Assembly (NCBI RefSeq): GCF_025231485.1
Contig: NZ_CP104003.1
Span: forward strand, 1,364,001-1,428,000
Direction of reading: 5' to 3'
Source of the DNA: Salinirubellus salinus
GTDB taxonomy: Archaea; Halobacteriota; Halobacteria; Halobacteriales; Haloarculaceae
Length of the DNA: 64,000 nucleotides
Positions 1-9,002 of the stretch are shown here, piece after piece (position 1 is the stretch's first letter; every line of letters begins with the position of its first letter). The position numbers and the translations under genes are program-made. The notes below the pieces were generated by a model. It worked only from the letters and a program-made list of their open reading frames with translations. It was not told the origin of the DNA and did no database searches.

Positions 1-272
1 TCCTCGTGTCTGACGAACGAGAGGTAGAACGGTTCGCCACACCCCTCGCCGCGCGTCTCACTGGCGCCACAGACGAGTTCGACGCCGTCGCCGGCGGCGC
101 TGTAGGCGTCCTCCGCGTCGTCGCTCGTCGTCTCCGGGTCCACCTCGTAGGCCGGGACGTACGACCACCCCTCGACGGGGTGCGGGGTGACGCACTTGTC
201 CGCGAGGTACGCCCCGCGCTCGAGTTCGACGACGGCCCCACACCGCGGACAGGTGTACGTGACGGTGACCAT
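1..272 (-). CDS. Small zinc-binding protein, 3' end outside window
   Basis: The gene starts at the ATG at 272 and runs off the left edge, so only the first 90 residues are visible. CPRCG lies at residues 8-12, a further Cys at 27, and a second cluster with Cys at 68 and 78. Spaced cysteine pairs point to one or two structural zinc sites, as in the many small zinc-finger proteins of haloarchaea. The sequence between is acidic and low in hydrophobic residues, so a soluble cytoplasmic protein is likely. It is divergent from the eIF2B-like gene at 405. No specific function can be assigned. Confidence 0.75.
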   Translation of the reverse strand, partial: MVTVTYTCPRCGAVVELERGAYLADKCVTPHPVEGWSYVPAYEVDPETTSDDAEDAYSAAGDGVELVCGASETRGEGCGEPFYLSFVRHE

Positions 273-404
273 ACCGTGAGGAGGTACTCGGCGGGCTAAA
301 CGGGCACGGAAGCGGCGGGCTGCGCGGTCGAACGGCCACCCGACACCCCTGCCCGGACCGGCGATTGGGGAAGGACTTTGCCGACGCCGGGCGAGTGTGC
401 GGGC

Positions 405-1259
405 ATGATAGACGAGACCGTCGAGGAGATCGCCGAACTGCAGACCCACAGTTCCTCCATCGTCGCCGTGAAGGCCGCCGAGGCGCTGGTCGAACTCCGC
501 GGCCGGGAGTTCGCCACCGTCGAGGAGTTCGTCCGGTCGCTCGAACGCAACTCCAGCGCCTTGCGTCGCGCCCAGCCCTCCCACGCGTCGCTGTTCACGA
601 CCCAACAGGAGATCGTCCGGCGCGTGAGCGAGCCCGAACCCGAGAGCGTCGGGGAGGGCAAGGAGCGACTGGCCGAGGTGGTGACGGAGGTGACCGAGCG
701 CGTCGAGACGGCGAAGAGCGAGGCCGCCGCGAACGGCGCCGAGCTGTTCCGCGACGGCACCACCGTCCTCACGCACGACTACTCCTCGACCGTGCTGGAG
801 GCCATCGAGACGGCCGCACGCGCTGGCAAGCACCTCACCGTCTACGTCACCGAGGCCCGCCCGCGCTACCTCGGGCGCAAGACGGCCCGCACGCTCGCGG
901 GTATCGACCGCGTGGAGGCGACGTTGCTCACGGACGCCGCGTGCGGGCACGTCCTCGACGAGTGTGACCGGGTCGTCGTCGGGATGGACTGCATCGTCGG
1001 CGAGACGTTCTACAACCGGGTGGGCACGTTCCCCATCGCCGCGACGGCGGCCGAGCTCGCCGTCCCGATGCACGTCGTCGGCGCCTCCTCGAAGGTCATC
1101 GAGTCCGGCGGCTTCCAGTTCGAGAACGAGTTCCGCTCGACCAGCGAGGTCATGCGCGAACCGGCCGAGGGGTTCGACGTCGTCAACCCCGCCTACGACG
1201 CCACCCCGACCCACCTCCTCGAGTCGGTCGTCACGGACGAGGAGACGCTGAAGTTCTGA
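405..1259 (+). CDS. eIF2B alpha-like protein / ribose-1,5-bisphosphate isomerase family
   Basis: This 284-residue protein belongs to the eIF2B/methylthioribose-1-phosphate isomerase fold. Family motifs are visible: a His-Asp pair at 124-125, EARPRYLGR at 150-158, GMDCIVGE at 193-200 and the following FYNRVGT stretch. In archaea this family includes the ribose-1,5-bisphosphate isomerase of the AMP/pentose-bisphosphate pathway, and the Cys and Asp within GMDC fit an isomerase; some members are annotated only as translation initiation factor eIF2B. The ATG at 405 was preferred to an upstream TTG at 378 because homology starts there. It converges on the HAD gene with one base between stop codons. 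No other gene of the pathway is nearby. Confidence 0.88.
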   Translation: MIDETVEEIAELQTHSSSIVAVKAAEALVELRGREFATVEEFVRSLERNSSALRRAQPSHASLFTTQQEIVRRVSEPEPESVGEGKERLAEVVTEVTERVETAKSEAAANGAELFRDGTTVLTHDYSSTVLEAIETAARAGKHLTVYVTEARPRYLGRKTARTLAGIDRVEATLLTDAACGHVLDECDRVVVGMDCIVGETFYNRVGTFPIAATAAELAVPMHVVGASSKVIESGGFQFENEFRSTSEVMREPAEGFDVVNPAYDATPTHLLESVVTDEETLKF

Positions 1260-1260
1260 G

Positions 1261-1911
1261 TCAGGCGTCCAGCCACGCCTCGACGGCCCGCTCGAGGTCC
1301 ACCGGCCCCTCGGCAACCCGGTCGGCTGCCGACAGGGCCGCCACCTCGTTCGTCCCGTTCAGGTAGCCGACCGTCTCGTACCCGGCCGCCGCGGCGGCCC
1401 GCAGGCCGTTGGCCGAGTCCTCGACAGCGAGCGACGCCGCGGGGTCGGCGTCCAGCACGGACGCCGCGCGGGCGTAGACGTCCGGGTCGGGTTTCCCCCG
1501 CTCCACGTGTTCGGCGCTCACGACGGCGTCGAAGGCCCCCCGGAGGTCGAACCGGTCGAGGACCCGGTCGATCCAGCGCACCGGCGAGGAGGAGACCAGC
1601 GCCACCCGTACGTCCGGGGCCTCCTCGAGCCTCGCCAGCAGCCCGTCGAGTCCCTCGAGCAGGGTCACCTGCTCGTCGTACACCGTCACGGCCGCCCGGT
1701 CGTACCGCTCGACGAACGCCGCCTCGTCGACCGTGGTGCCGTACTCGGCGGACAGGTGGTGGTAGAGGTCGTTGACGTTCATCCCCGTGACCTCCTCCGG
1801 GTCGACGTCGGTCGCGACCGTCGACGGGAATATCGACTCTCGCTCCAGTTCCAGCCAGTAGCGCTCCGAGTCGACCAGCACACCGTCCATGTCGAACGCG
1901 AGGACCCGCAT
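1261..1911 (-). CDS. HAD-superfamily phosphatase (beta-phosphoglucomutase/phosphoglycolate phosphatase-like)
   Basis: A 216-residue HAD hydrolase. Motif I is FDMDGVLVD with the nucleophile Asp7 and acid/base Asp9, motif II is the Ser in VSSS near 107, motif III is Lys140 in GKPDPD, and motif IV is ED at 164-165 followed by SANGL. Residues 16-85 form a helical cap of the kind found in small sugar-phosphate phosphatases and beta-phosphoglucomutases. The substrate cannot be read from sequence. The start at 1911 places motif I at the N-terminus as usual; a longer upstream frame has no family features. It lies tail to tail with the eIF2B-like gene. Confidence 0.88.
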   Translation of the reverse strand: MRVLAFDMDGVLVDSERYWLELERESIFPSTVATDVDPEEVTGMNVNDLYHHLSAEYGTTVDEAAFVERYDRAAVTVYDEQVTLLEGLDGLLARLEEAPDVRVALVSSSPVRWIDRVLDRFDLRGAFDAVVSAEHVERGKPDPDVYARAASVLDADPAASLAVEDSANGLRAAAAAGYETVGYLNGTNEVAALSAADRVAEGPVDLERAVEAWLDA

Positions 1912-2073
1912 CGATACCGGGGTTGGGCACCCCCGCAGGTGAATCTGGTGGGTCGCCGTCTCGCCCGGCACGCGACCGCCCGGTGGCGCCGCTCGGTGTC
2001 CCGGTGCCGTGCGGTGGAGCGTGTGGTGGAGGGCGAGTGGGGGTGCGCTGGTGTGGGGCTCTCGGTGCCGACC

Positions 2074-2289
2074 TCAGGCCGGGACGGGGACGCCGTCCTC
2101 GAACACAGGCTGGACGACCAGCGTGTGCCAGCAATCGGGACACTGGTAGACCCGGTGGCGGTCGCCGCCGAGTTCGTACTCCGTGACGGCCCAGTCGCCG
2201 TCGACGTGGGCCTCGCGGTCGCAGTCCCGACAGACGAGGACGGCCTTGCCGACCGGTCCGTCGTGACCGCCGCGTTTCGTCGTGCTCAT
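2074..2289 (-). CDS. Small zinc-ribbon protein (DUF8106-like)
   Basis: A 71-residue protein with two CxxC knuckles, CRDC at 20-23 and CPDC at 50-53, separated by an acidic stretch predicted as beta strands. This is a classic single zinc ribbon of the kind common in haloarchaea. ATG at 2289 was chosen because the preceding in-frame 20 codons lack family character. A second protein of similar design, with knuckles at 20-23 and 46-49, is encoded at 18635. The role is unknown; protein-protein or nucleic-acid contacts are typical for the fold. Confidence 0.8.
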   Translation of the reverse strand: MSTTKRGGHDGPVGKAVLVCRDCDREAHVDGDWAVTEYELGGDRHRVYQCPDCWHTLVVQPVFEDGVPVPA

Positions 2290-2394
2290 CGTCTGTTCTA
2301 GGTGTTCGAGCCGAATAGCGTTGCTGGCCGTATTAGCCGGTGTGTTCAAGAGGCGGTTCGAGACCGGCGTGGGCGGGGGTCGACCCGCCCACGC

Positions 2395-3564
2395 TCACAT
2401 GTCGGGGAACGCCTTCGCGGCCGCGACGGGGCCGGCCACGCTGTTGATCCAGCGGGCGGCGACGGTCTTCTTCAGCATCTCGGCGGCCGGGCCGCCGAAC
2501 GTCTCGACGACGCTCTTCAGCCCGACGACGTTGTGCGCGACGGCGTCGTCGCCGACGGAGATGAGCGTCCCCTTGTCCTCGTGGGTCCACTCCTGCAGCG
2601 GCTGCCCGCGGATGCTGCGAGCGACGTTCTCGCCGACGACCTCGGCGGCCTGCCACGCGGCCTGCGCCGTGGGCGGGGCCATCGCGTCGTCGGGCTGTTC
2701 GACGAGCGCGGCGTCGCCGAGCGCGAAGATGCGGTCGTCGCTCGTCTGGAACGTCGACGCCGAGTTGATGCGGTGGCTCCGTTCGTCCTGCTCGACCTCG
2801 GTCTCGGCGGCGGCGTCCTGGCCGGTGATACCGCCGGTCCAGAGGAGGACGTCGTAGTCCAGTTCCGTGTCGTCGCCGATGTAGACCGTCTCCTCGTCCA
2901 CCTCACCGATGAACTCGCCGGTCATGATGTTGACGCCAGCGTCCTCCAGCAGTTTCGTCAACTTCGCCTGGACGACCGGGTCGTTGTTCGGGAAGACGTT
3001 GTCCAACCCCTCGACGAGGTGGATGTCGATGGGTGCGCGGTGCTTGTCGCGGAACCTGGCGATCTCGCCAGCGCTCTGGATGCCCGAGAGGCCAGCCCCA
3101 CCGACGACGACCTGCGCCGGCTCGGAGCGCGAGGCCTCGCGGGCGGCTTGCTTGACCGTGTCGTGGATCTCGAGCGCGTCCTCGAGGCTCTTGAGCGTCA
3201 GCGAGTACTCCTCGAGCCCCTCGATACCGAAGAAGGCCGTCTGCGAGCCGAAGCCGACCACCAGATAGTCGTAGGAGATCTCGCTCTCGTCCTCGAGTTC
3301 CACGACACGCTCGGCGGGGTCGACGTCGGCGACCCGACCCTGCACGAACCGGGTGTCCGGCGCCTTCACCTGTGTCGTGGGGAAGGTGATCTTCTCCTGG
3401 ATGGAGGGGTCGCGGATGCAGCGGTGGGCCTCGTGGAGCACGAGGTGGTGGTCCACGTCCGAGACCCACGTGATGTCCGCCTCCCCGTTCAACTCGTCTT
3501 GCAGACTGAGTATCGCCCCGGTCCCGGCGTAGCCGGAACCGAGTACGACGACGTCCTCGGTCAT
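2395..3564 (-). CDS. NADH dehydrogenase-like FAD oxidoreductase (type II NDH family)
   Basis: A 389-residue flavoprotein of the pyridine-nucleotide-disulfide oxidoreductase fold. The FAD-binding GSGYAGTG loop is at residues 9-16, and the second dinucleotide-binding region contains VVVGGAGLSGIQSA. The conserved late FAD segment is seen as IFALGDAALVE. No redox-active CxxC disulfide is present, which fits type II NADH:quinone dehydrogenase or the related sulfide:quinone reductases rather than disulfide reductases. The protein would sit on the inner membrane face and feed electrons to menaquinone. It is transcribed alone; the start at 3564 is fixed by the FAD loop. Confidence 0.85.
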   Translation of the reverse strand: MTEDVVVLGSGYAGTGAILSLQDELNGEADITWVSDVDHHLVLHEAHRCIRDPSIQEKITFPTTQVKAPDTRFVQGRVADVDPAERVVELEDESEISYDYLVVGFGSQTAFFGIEGLEEYSLTLKSLEDALEIHDTVKQAAREASRSEPAQVVVGGAGLSGIQSAGEIARFRDKHRAPIDIHLVEGLDNVFPNNDPVVQAKLTKLLEDAGVNIMTGEFIGEVDEETVYIGDDTELDYDVLLWTGGITGQDAAAETEVEQDERSHRINSASTFQTSDDRIFALGDAALVEQPDDAMAPPTAQAAWQAAEVVGENVARSIRGQPLQEWTHEDKGTLISVGDDAVAHNVVGLKSVVETFGGPAAEMLKKTVAARWINSVAGPVAAAKAFPDM

Positions 3565-3699
3565 TGCAGGGAGTGGGTGGGGCTCCGATACAAAGGTGTT
3601 GGAATCGCCGGCAGACGGCGGCAATGCTTGCTGATTCGGCCTGTCAAAAGCCGGCCGGCAATACAGGGCTTCGGGCCCGACCGGCGCTGGCTGCCGGCG

Positions 3700-4239
3700 C
3701 TACTTCGCGGGCTCGTGGCCCTCCTCGGGGGCCCGCATGTACTCGATGGTGATGATGAGCGTGTTGTTGGTGTCGTCCTTCCCCTCGAGGGTCCCCTCGA
3801 TGACGAGCTTCGACAGGGGGGTCGGCCCGACGCGGATGGTGTCACCCTCGTGGAAGTCCGAGATGGACCCCTGCAGGCGTATCTCCGCCCGGCAGAGTTC
3901 GGGGTGGTGGACGCTCGTGAGGTCGATCTCCTGGACGTTCGCCCCTTCGATGGTCTCGTCGTTGTGTGCGAACGGGACGTCCGCTGCCTGCTCCATGTCC
4001 TGTATCTCCAGTGCGTCGTAGGCCGCCGCGGTCGGCTTGTACCCACCCTTCGGCCCCGGTACGCCCTCGACCAGCTGCAGCGCCTTGAGCGACTGCATCT
4101 GGTTGCGGATGGTGCCGGGGTTCCGGTCGACCTCCTGTGCGATGTCCTCGCCCTTCACCGCCCGCTCGGATTCACGGTAGAGGTTGACCAACTCCTGCAG
4201 AATGGACTTCTGGCTCGGAGTGAGTTCGATGGATGACAT
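3700..4239 (-). CDS. Winged-helix transcriptional regulator (Rrf2/TrmB-like)
   Basis: A 179-residue protein. Residues 1-75 form a helix-turn-helix with GEDIAQEVDRNPGTIRNQM as the recognition region, followed by a GPKGGY wing. The C-terminal half, from about residue 95, is a beta-rich domain that may bind a ligand or form a dimer. Haloarchaeal homologues are annotated as Rrf2 or TrmB-family regulators; no Fe-S cysteine set typical of Rrf2 sensors is visible, and Cys is present only once, so metal sensing is not supported. The frame continues upstream to 5781 on this strand, but that part is antisense to the epimerase and is not coding. Confidence 0.8.
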   Translation of the reverse strand: MSSIELTPSQKSILQELVNLYRESERAVKGEDIAQEVDRNPGTIRNQMQSLKALQLVEGVPGPKGGYKPTAAAYDALEIQDMEQAADVPFAHNDETIEGANVQEIDLTSVHHPELCRAEIRLQGSISDFHEGDTIRVGPTPLSKLVIEGTLEGKDDTNNTLIITIEYMRAPEEGHEPAK

Positions 4240-4434
4240 GGCGGAGGGTTCGGTAACGTTTCGTATAAACCCGACGGTGGTCTGCGCCCTCGGGCAGCCC
4301 TCACTGGACTCGCTTCGCTTCGTCCAGCGGCGGTGAACAGCGCCGCAGGCGCTGCGAGCGAATGTCCGACCGCCAGCGAGGACGGGAGTGCCACACCGAC
4401 ACCGCTTTCCCCCCTCCCCGCGGCCCCGTGAGGT

Positions 4435-5349
4435 ATGCAGGGCAAGCGCGTACTCGTCACGGGTGGGGCGGGGTTCATCGGGTCGAACCTCGCGAACCAC
4501 CTCGCGAGGGCGAACGACGTGGTGGCACTCGACGACCTCTACCTCGGTACCCCCGAGAACCTCTCGGACGACGTGACGTTCGTCGATGGGAGCGTCCTCG
4601 ACGAGGACCTCCCGACCGACGTCGACGTGCTGTTTCACCTCGCGGCACTGTCCTCCCGGCCGATGCACGAGGACGACCCCGCCCACGGCGCCCGCGTCAA
4701 CGTCGAGGGGTTCGTCAACACCGTCGAACAGGCCCGCCGCGACGGGTGTGAGACCGTCGTCTACGCGTCGACCTCCTCCATCTACGGCGACCAGACCGAC
4801 CCCTCCCCGGAGTCGATGCCCGTCGAGGCGCGAACGGGCTACGAGGCCTCGAAACTCGCCCGCGAGCGCTACGGCGAGTACTACTCGAACTTCCACGGGC
4901 TGACGATGGCCGGGATGCGCTTCTTCTCGGTCTACCAGGGGTTCGCGGGCGCCGAGGCACACAAGGGCGAGTTCGCCAACCTCATCGCCCAGTTCGCCGA
5001 CGAGGTGGCCAACGGCGAGTCGCCCGTCCTCTGGGGCGACGGCACGCAGACCCGCGATTTCACGCACGTCGACGACATCGTCCGCGGGCTCGAACTCGCC
5101 GCCGACCACGAACTCGACGGCATCTACAACCTCGGGACCGGGGAGTCCTACTCGCTGAACGAACTGGTCGAGCGACTCAACGAGGTGCTCGGGACGGACG
5201 TCGACCCCGAGTACGAACCGCTGACGATGAAGAACTACGTCCACGACACCATGGCCGAGGTCTCGAAGATGCGCGAGGCGACGGGCTGGGAGCCCGAGAT
5301 ACCGTTCGACGAGGGGCTCGAACGTGTCTGTGCGCCCTACCTCGACTGA
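4435..5349 (+). CDS. NAD-dependent epimerase/dehydratase (GalE-like)
   Basis: A 304-residue short-chain dehydrogenase of the extended type. The NAD-binding TGGAGFIG motif is at 9-16, the catalytic Ser lies near 113-115, and the YxxxK pair is Tyr136 and Lys140. This architecture fits nucleotide-sugar 4-epimerases and dehydratases that supply S-layer and protein glycosylation. Which sugar is used cannot be read. The 3' end overlaps the 3' end of the convergent DUF389 gene by 13 bases. The gene stands alone rather than in a glycosylation cluster. Confidence 0.88.
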   Translation: MQGKRVLVTGGAGFIGSNLANHLARANDVVALDDLYLGTPENLSDDVTFVDGSVLDEDLPTDVDVLFHLAALSSRPMHEDDPAHGARVNVEGFVNTVEQARRDGCETVVYASTSSIYGDQTDPSPESMPVEARTGYEASKLARERYGEYYSNFHGLTMAGMRFFSVYQGFAGAEAHKGEFANLIAQFADEVANGESPVLWGDGTQTRDFTHVDDIVRGLELAADHELDGIYNLGTGESYSLNELVERLNEVLGTDVDPEYEPLTMKNYVHDTMAEVSKMREATGWEPEIPFDEGLERVCAPYLD

Positions 5350-6689
5350 GCGGGAACGACCGTGCGCCCGGCACGGAGCCGTGTCGCCGCGTCCCCGCGC
5401 TCGTAGCGCCGCTGGTCGACGAACTCCACCGTGACGCTGACCGGGCTGTTCGTCCGGGCGTCGATCCGTTCGCCCACTGTCGTCGCGAGGTCCGGATACG
5501 GCGTGTCCGCGGGGCGACTCACCACGAACGTCACGTCGGTGGGGCCGGTGGGGCGACCGAACGCCGTGAACTCCGCCCGGACCGAGATGAGCGAGAGGTC
5601 GCGGTACTCCGGCCGCTCGAGCGTGTCCTGGACGACCTCGTTGGCCGTGGTCTCGAGCGAGACGTGTTCTGCCATCGCCACACCGGGGAGTGCGAGGGCC
5701 CCGAGCAGTACGAGCAGGGTCACGAGCAGGCGGACCGTCTCGCCCTGCTTCAGCCGGGCGAGCGAGTCGCTCGTCTCCCACCCCTCCGGCCGGTAGCCGA
5801 GGTACCAGAGGGTCGCGCCCGCGGACAGCAGGATGGAGACGGTGTTGACGAACAGGAGCGTGGCGGCGCCGACGGTGACGACCGGGATGGCCCAGACCAG
5901 CCCGACGCCCACGGCGGCCGCTGCCGGGACGACGGCCGCGGCGATGGCGACGCCCACCAGCGAGAGCGGGAGGTCGGTCGCCACGCCGAAGCCGGCGGCC
6001 GACCCCGCACAGAGCCCCAGCAGCAACGAGAGCACGCCGGGCGAGATACGGGAGGACACCTGCTGGACGGTGGTCACATCCAGCGCGCTGGGGAACACCC
6101 CGCTCTGGACGAGCAGCCAGCTGACCGCCGTCGCACTCACCACCGCGAACAGGAGCCCGAGGACGAGTGTCCGCAGGCCGTCCAGTAGCATCTGTCGCTC
6201 GCCGATGACGGACCCGACGGCGGTGGTGAGCGCGGCCCCCACCTGCGGCGCGATGGCCATCGACCCGATGACGACGGCCGGTGCGTCGAGCAACAGCCCG
6301 GCGGTGGCCACGATGGCGCTCAACCCCGTCATCGCGTAGTAGGTGAACCGGTCGGGGAGGAGCGAGCGGGCGGTCGAGCGGATCTCCTCGTGCGCCACAC
6401 TGTCGTCCTGTTCGGTCCCCTCGACGAACCGGGCCTCCAGGTCCTCGTAGCGCTCCGTGTTCACCGCCTCGGCACTCGTCACGACCGAGTACTGTTCGAG
6501 GTCCACGCCCGCCTCGCGCAGCTCGTCGAGGAGTTCGTCCACGGCCTGCACCGGGAGCGGGAACTCCACGAGGACCCGGTCCTCGTCGCTGTACTCCGGG
6601 GTGACGACGTGGTCGATCCCCTCCGACTCGAGGACGTCGTCGACCGTCTCGAGCCGGTCGGTGGGCACGTCGAAGCGGACGAGGCGCAT
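5337..6689 (-). CDS. DUF389 (TIGR00341-type) membrane protein
   Basis: A 450-residue protein with a soluble N-terminal domain (about 1-115) that begins MRLVRFDVP, then a core with about seven hydrophobic segments between residues 125 and 335, and a C-terminal extracytoplasmic or cytosolic domain of about 100 residues. This matches the DUF389/TIGR00341 family of unknown transport or sensory role. The ATG at 6689 is at the family N-terminus; longer versions extend into the arginase promoter. It is divergent from arginase with 85 bases between starts and overlaps the epimerase 3' end. Confidence 0.82.
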   Translation of the reverse strand: MRLVRFDVPTDRLETVDDVLESEGIDHVVTPEYSDEDRVLVEFPLPVQAVDELLDELREAGVDLEQYSVVTSAEAVNTERYEDLEARFVEGTEQDDSVAHEEIRSTARSLLPDRFTYYAMTGLSAIVATAGLLLDAPAVVIGSMAIAPQVGAALTTAVGSVIGERQMLLDGLRTLVLGLLFAVVSATAVSWLLVQSGVFPSALDVTTVQQVSSRISPGVLSLLLGLCAGSAAGFGVATDLPLSLVGVAIAAAVVPAAAAVGVGLVWAIPVVTVGAATLLFVNTVSILLSAGATLWYLGYRPEGWETSDSLARLKQGETVRLLVTLLVLLGALALPGVAMAEHVSLETTANEVVQDTLERPEYRDLSLISVRAEFTAFGRPTGPTDVTFVVSRPADTPYPDLATTVGERIDARTNSPVSVTVEFVDQRRYERGDAATRLRAGRTVVPAQSR

Positions 6690-6774
6690 GGGCGGTCTAC
6701 CGGGCGCGCCCCCTTCCGCTCTGGGGTGGACGTGGTGCCGACACCTTCTAACCGGGCGACCCTGAAACGGAGCC

Positions 6775-7683
6775 ATGAGCCGGAACGTACGCGTCGTCGG
6801 CGTCCCGATGGACCTCGGGGCTGACCGGCGTGGCGTGGACATGGGACCCTCAGCCATCCGCTACGCGGGACTGGCGGCCGCCGTCGAGGAGACGGACCGC
6901 GAGTGTATCGACGCCGGTGACCTGAACGTCCCCCGGCCGGAGACCCGCGCCTCGAAACCACGCCCGGAGGACGGCCGTGCGAAGTACCTCTCGGAGACCC
7001 GTGAGGTCTGTGCCTCGCTCGCCGACGTGGTCGGTGACACGCTCGCGGCCGGGGAGTTCCCCCTCGTCCTCGGCGGCGACCACTCCATCGCCATCGGGAC
7101 GGTCAACGGGGCCGCTCGCGCCGCCGACGTGGGTGTCGTCTGGTTCGACGCCCACGGGGACTTCAACACGCCCAGTACCTCGCCCTCGGGGAACGTCCAC
7201 GGGATGAGCCTCGCCGCACTCCTCGGCGTGGGGGAGTTCGCAGACACGAGCTGGGCAGCGGCGGGCGTCGACCCCGAGAACGTCGCGCTCGTCGGCATCC
7301 GTGACCTCGACCCCGAGGAACGGGTCGCCGTCCGCGAGTCACCGGCGACGGTCTACACCATGAGCGACGTGGACGAGCGGGGCCTCCCGGCCGTCGTCGA
7401 GGACGCACTCGCGATCGCCGGCGACGGCACCGACGGTGTCCACGTCTCGCTCGACATGGACTTCCTCGACCCGAACGAGGCCCCCGGCGTCGGGACGCCG
7501 GTCCGTGGCGGGGCGACCTACCGCGAGGCCCACGCCGCGATGGAACGGGTCGCCGACCTCGGCGACGACCTCCGGACGATGGAGGTCGTCGAGGTCAACC
7601 CCATCCTCGACTCACTCAACGGGACCTCCGAACTCGCCGTCGAACTGGTGGCGAGCGCGCTCGGCAAGCGAATCCTCCGCTGA
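6775..7683 (+). CDS. rocF: Arginase (ureohydrolase family)
   Basis: A 302-residue ureohydrolase. All binuclear manganese ligands are present: His103 in GGDHS, Asp125, His127 and Asp129 in DAHGDFN, and Asp227 and Asp229 in SLDMDFLDP. The segment TSPSGNVHGM at 135-144 matches the arginase substrate loop, whereas agmatinases differ there, so hydrolysis of arginine to ornithine and urea is favoured. Agmatinase remains possible. The start at 6775 follows a short intergenic region shared with the DUF389 gene. No ornithine or urea genes flank it. Confidence 0.85.
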   Translation: MSRNVRVVGVPMDLGADRRGVDMGPSAIRYAGLAAAVEETDRECIDAGDLNVPRPETRASKPRPEDGRAKYLSETREVCASLADVVGDTLAAGEFPLVLGGDHSIAIGTVNGAARAADVGVVWFDAHGDFNTPSTSPSGNVHGMSLAALLGVGEFADTSWAAAGVDPENVALVGIRDLDPEERVAVRESPATVYTMSDVDERGLPAVVEDALAIAGDGTDGVHVSLDMDFLDPNEAPGVGTPVRGGATYREAHAAMERVADLGDDLRTMEVVEVNPILDSLNGTSELAVELVASALGKRILR

Positions 7684-7688
7684 GCGGC

Positions 7689-8327
7689 TCAGTCCGACGT
7701 CTCCGCCACGCTCACGAACGTCGTCCCGCCGAGGAACACCTCGGTGTCGACGGCGTCGAACGACGACTCCAGCGCCCCCAGTACGTCCGCGTCGGGGTGC
7801 CAGTCGGTCGCCCACGACGAGACGCGGTTCGTGACGGGGTTCAGCAGCGTCCCCGGCCCCGACTGGAACGGCCGCGTGTCGAACACGACGAACCGCCCGT
7901 CTGGTCCGAGGACGCGCTCGACCTCCGCGACGGCCGCCGCCGCGTCGGCCACGGCACTCAGCGCGAGCGTGCTGTACGCCCGGTCGAACGACCCGTCCGG
8001 GAACGGCAGGGTCGCGGCGTCGGCACGGACCGCCTCGCAATCCACGGTGAGGGTCCGGGCACGCGCACCCGCCCTTCGGACCATCCCGGCGCTGTGGTCG
8101 ACGCCGACGACCCGGCCGTCCGGGCCGACGTCGACCGCCAGCGGTTTGAACGACCGGCCCGGCCCACACCCGACCTCGAGGACCCGGTCGCCCGGTCCGG
8201 CGAGGAGTCGGGCGCGAGCGAGCGACCGGAGTTCGGCCTCACGCCCCCCGAAGACGAGCCACGAGAGCGCACGGAACAGCCGCTGGTGCCCGCTCCACCA
8301 GTCGTAGACGCTGCCGTCATCGTTCAC
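7689..8327 (-). CDS. Class I SAM-dependent methyltransferase (UbiE-like)
   Basis: A 212-residue Rossmann-fold methyltransferase. Motif I, VLEVGCGPG, is at residues 49-57; the acidic end of strand 2 is VVGVDHS, and motif II is in ATLPFPDGSFD. This arrangement is typical of UbiE/MenG-like and small-molecule methyltransferases; the substrate is unknown. The start is taken as GTG at 8327 because no ATG lies at the family N-terminus and the coding sequence begins VNDDGSVYDWW there. It is convergent with arginase, five bases separating the ends. Confidence 0.82.
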   Translation of the reverse strand: MNDDGSVYDWWSGHQRLFRALSWLVFGGREAELRSLARARLLAGPGDRVLEVGCGPGRSFKPLAVDVGPDGRVVGVDHSAGMVRRAGARARTLTVDCEAVRADAATLPFPDGSFDRAYSTLALSAVADAAAAVAEVERVLGPDGRFVVFDTRPFQSGPGTLLNPVTNRVSSWATDWHPDADVLGALESSFDAVDTEVFLGGTTFVSVAETSD

Positions 8328-8425
8328 ACCTCGGCTTCGACCGGTCCCCACCTCGGTGTTTCGACCGACGGCACCTCGCGGCCGCCCCCGACGGACCTTT
8401 CAGGGACTACCCCTAACCGCCGCTC

Positions 8426-8758
8426 GTGACGCGAGACGCGAGACTCCCGCTGGGCAAGCGCACGATCGCGGCGCTCTTCCTCGTCGCAGTAGCGGTCACG
8501 CTGGCGGGATTCTGGGCGCTCGCTGCGGGCTACGGCACCTCCACGCTGGTGCTGGTGGCGCTCGTCGTACCGCTGCTCGTCGTCCTCGGACCGCTGTTCT
8601 ACATCGGGACGAAGGTGGCCTCGCAGGCCGACGATCCCGACGAGGTAGAGGCACGGCTGGCGGAGTCGCTGGGCATGTCGAAGACGGAGTTCGACCGGCG
8701 ACGCGAAGGGGACGGTCGCTACGCACACCCTGCCGAGGAGCAGTTCGACGAGGAGTGA
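8426..8758 (+). CDS. Small two-helix membrane protein
   Basis: A 110-residue protein starting at GTG 8426. Two hydrophobic segments at about residues 12-34 and 40-62 form a membrane hairpin, followed by an acidic and Arg-rich cytoplasmic tail (about 65-110) containing EVEARLAESLGM. Codon third positions are almost all G or C, which supports translation. No family function is recognised. It converges with the next two-helix protein, leaving one base between stop codons. Confidence 0.7.
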   Translation: MTRDARLPLGKRTIAALFLVAVAVTLAGFWALAAGYGTSTLVLVALVVPLLVVLGPLFYIGTKVASQADDPDEVEARLAESLGMSKTEFDRRREGDGRYAHPAEEQFDEE

Positions 8759-8759
8759 C

Positions 8760-9002
8760 TCAGGCCGGCCGGGGGGCGGGCCGGGCGGTCCAGACGAGTT
8801 CGACGAGCAACCAGAGCGCCGCCCACGACGCGGCGAACAGGAACACCATCGCCGTCGTCGAGAGGAGACCCATCGGCCGCGTGGTCGCCACCACCGTCGC
8901 GTAGGTGAGGCCCATCGACAGCAGGACGAACGCGAACGTCGCGACGGCCACGGTCACGTGCCCCTGCGTGTCGGTGGTCCGGGTGAGTGCTGCGTGGTTC
9001 AT
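8760..9002 (-). CDS. Small two-helix membrane protein
   Basis: An 80-residue protein beginning MNHAALTR, with hydrophobic stretches at about residues 17-39 and 43-68 and a short polar tail. The ATG at 9002 was chosen because upstream in-frame codons are Arg-rich and unlike this protein. It is a likely membrane hairpin with no recognised family. It lies between a convergent small membrane protein gene and trpB; all three are short units without shared operon structure apart from same-strand placement after trpB (97 bases downstream). Confidence 0.6.
   Translation of the reverse strand: MNHAALTRTTDTQGHVTVAVATFAFVLLSMGLTYATVVATTRPMGLLSTTAMVFLFAASWAALWLLVELVWTARPAPRPA

Noticed and set aside
4302-4332. 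Inverted repeat CTGGAC/GTCCAG in the gap before the epimerase
   Set aside because: Six-base arms around a low-complexity TCGCTTCGCTTC spacer are expected by chance in haloarchaeal intergenic DNA of this composition.
3700-5781. 693-codon minus-strand frame that includes the winged-helix regulator at its end
   Set aside because: Only the last 179 codons have protein-family character; the rest is antisense to the epimerase and DUF389 genes.
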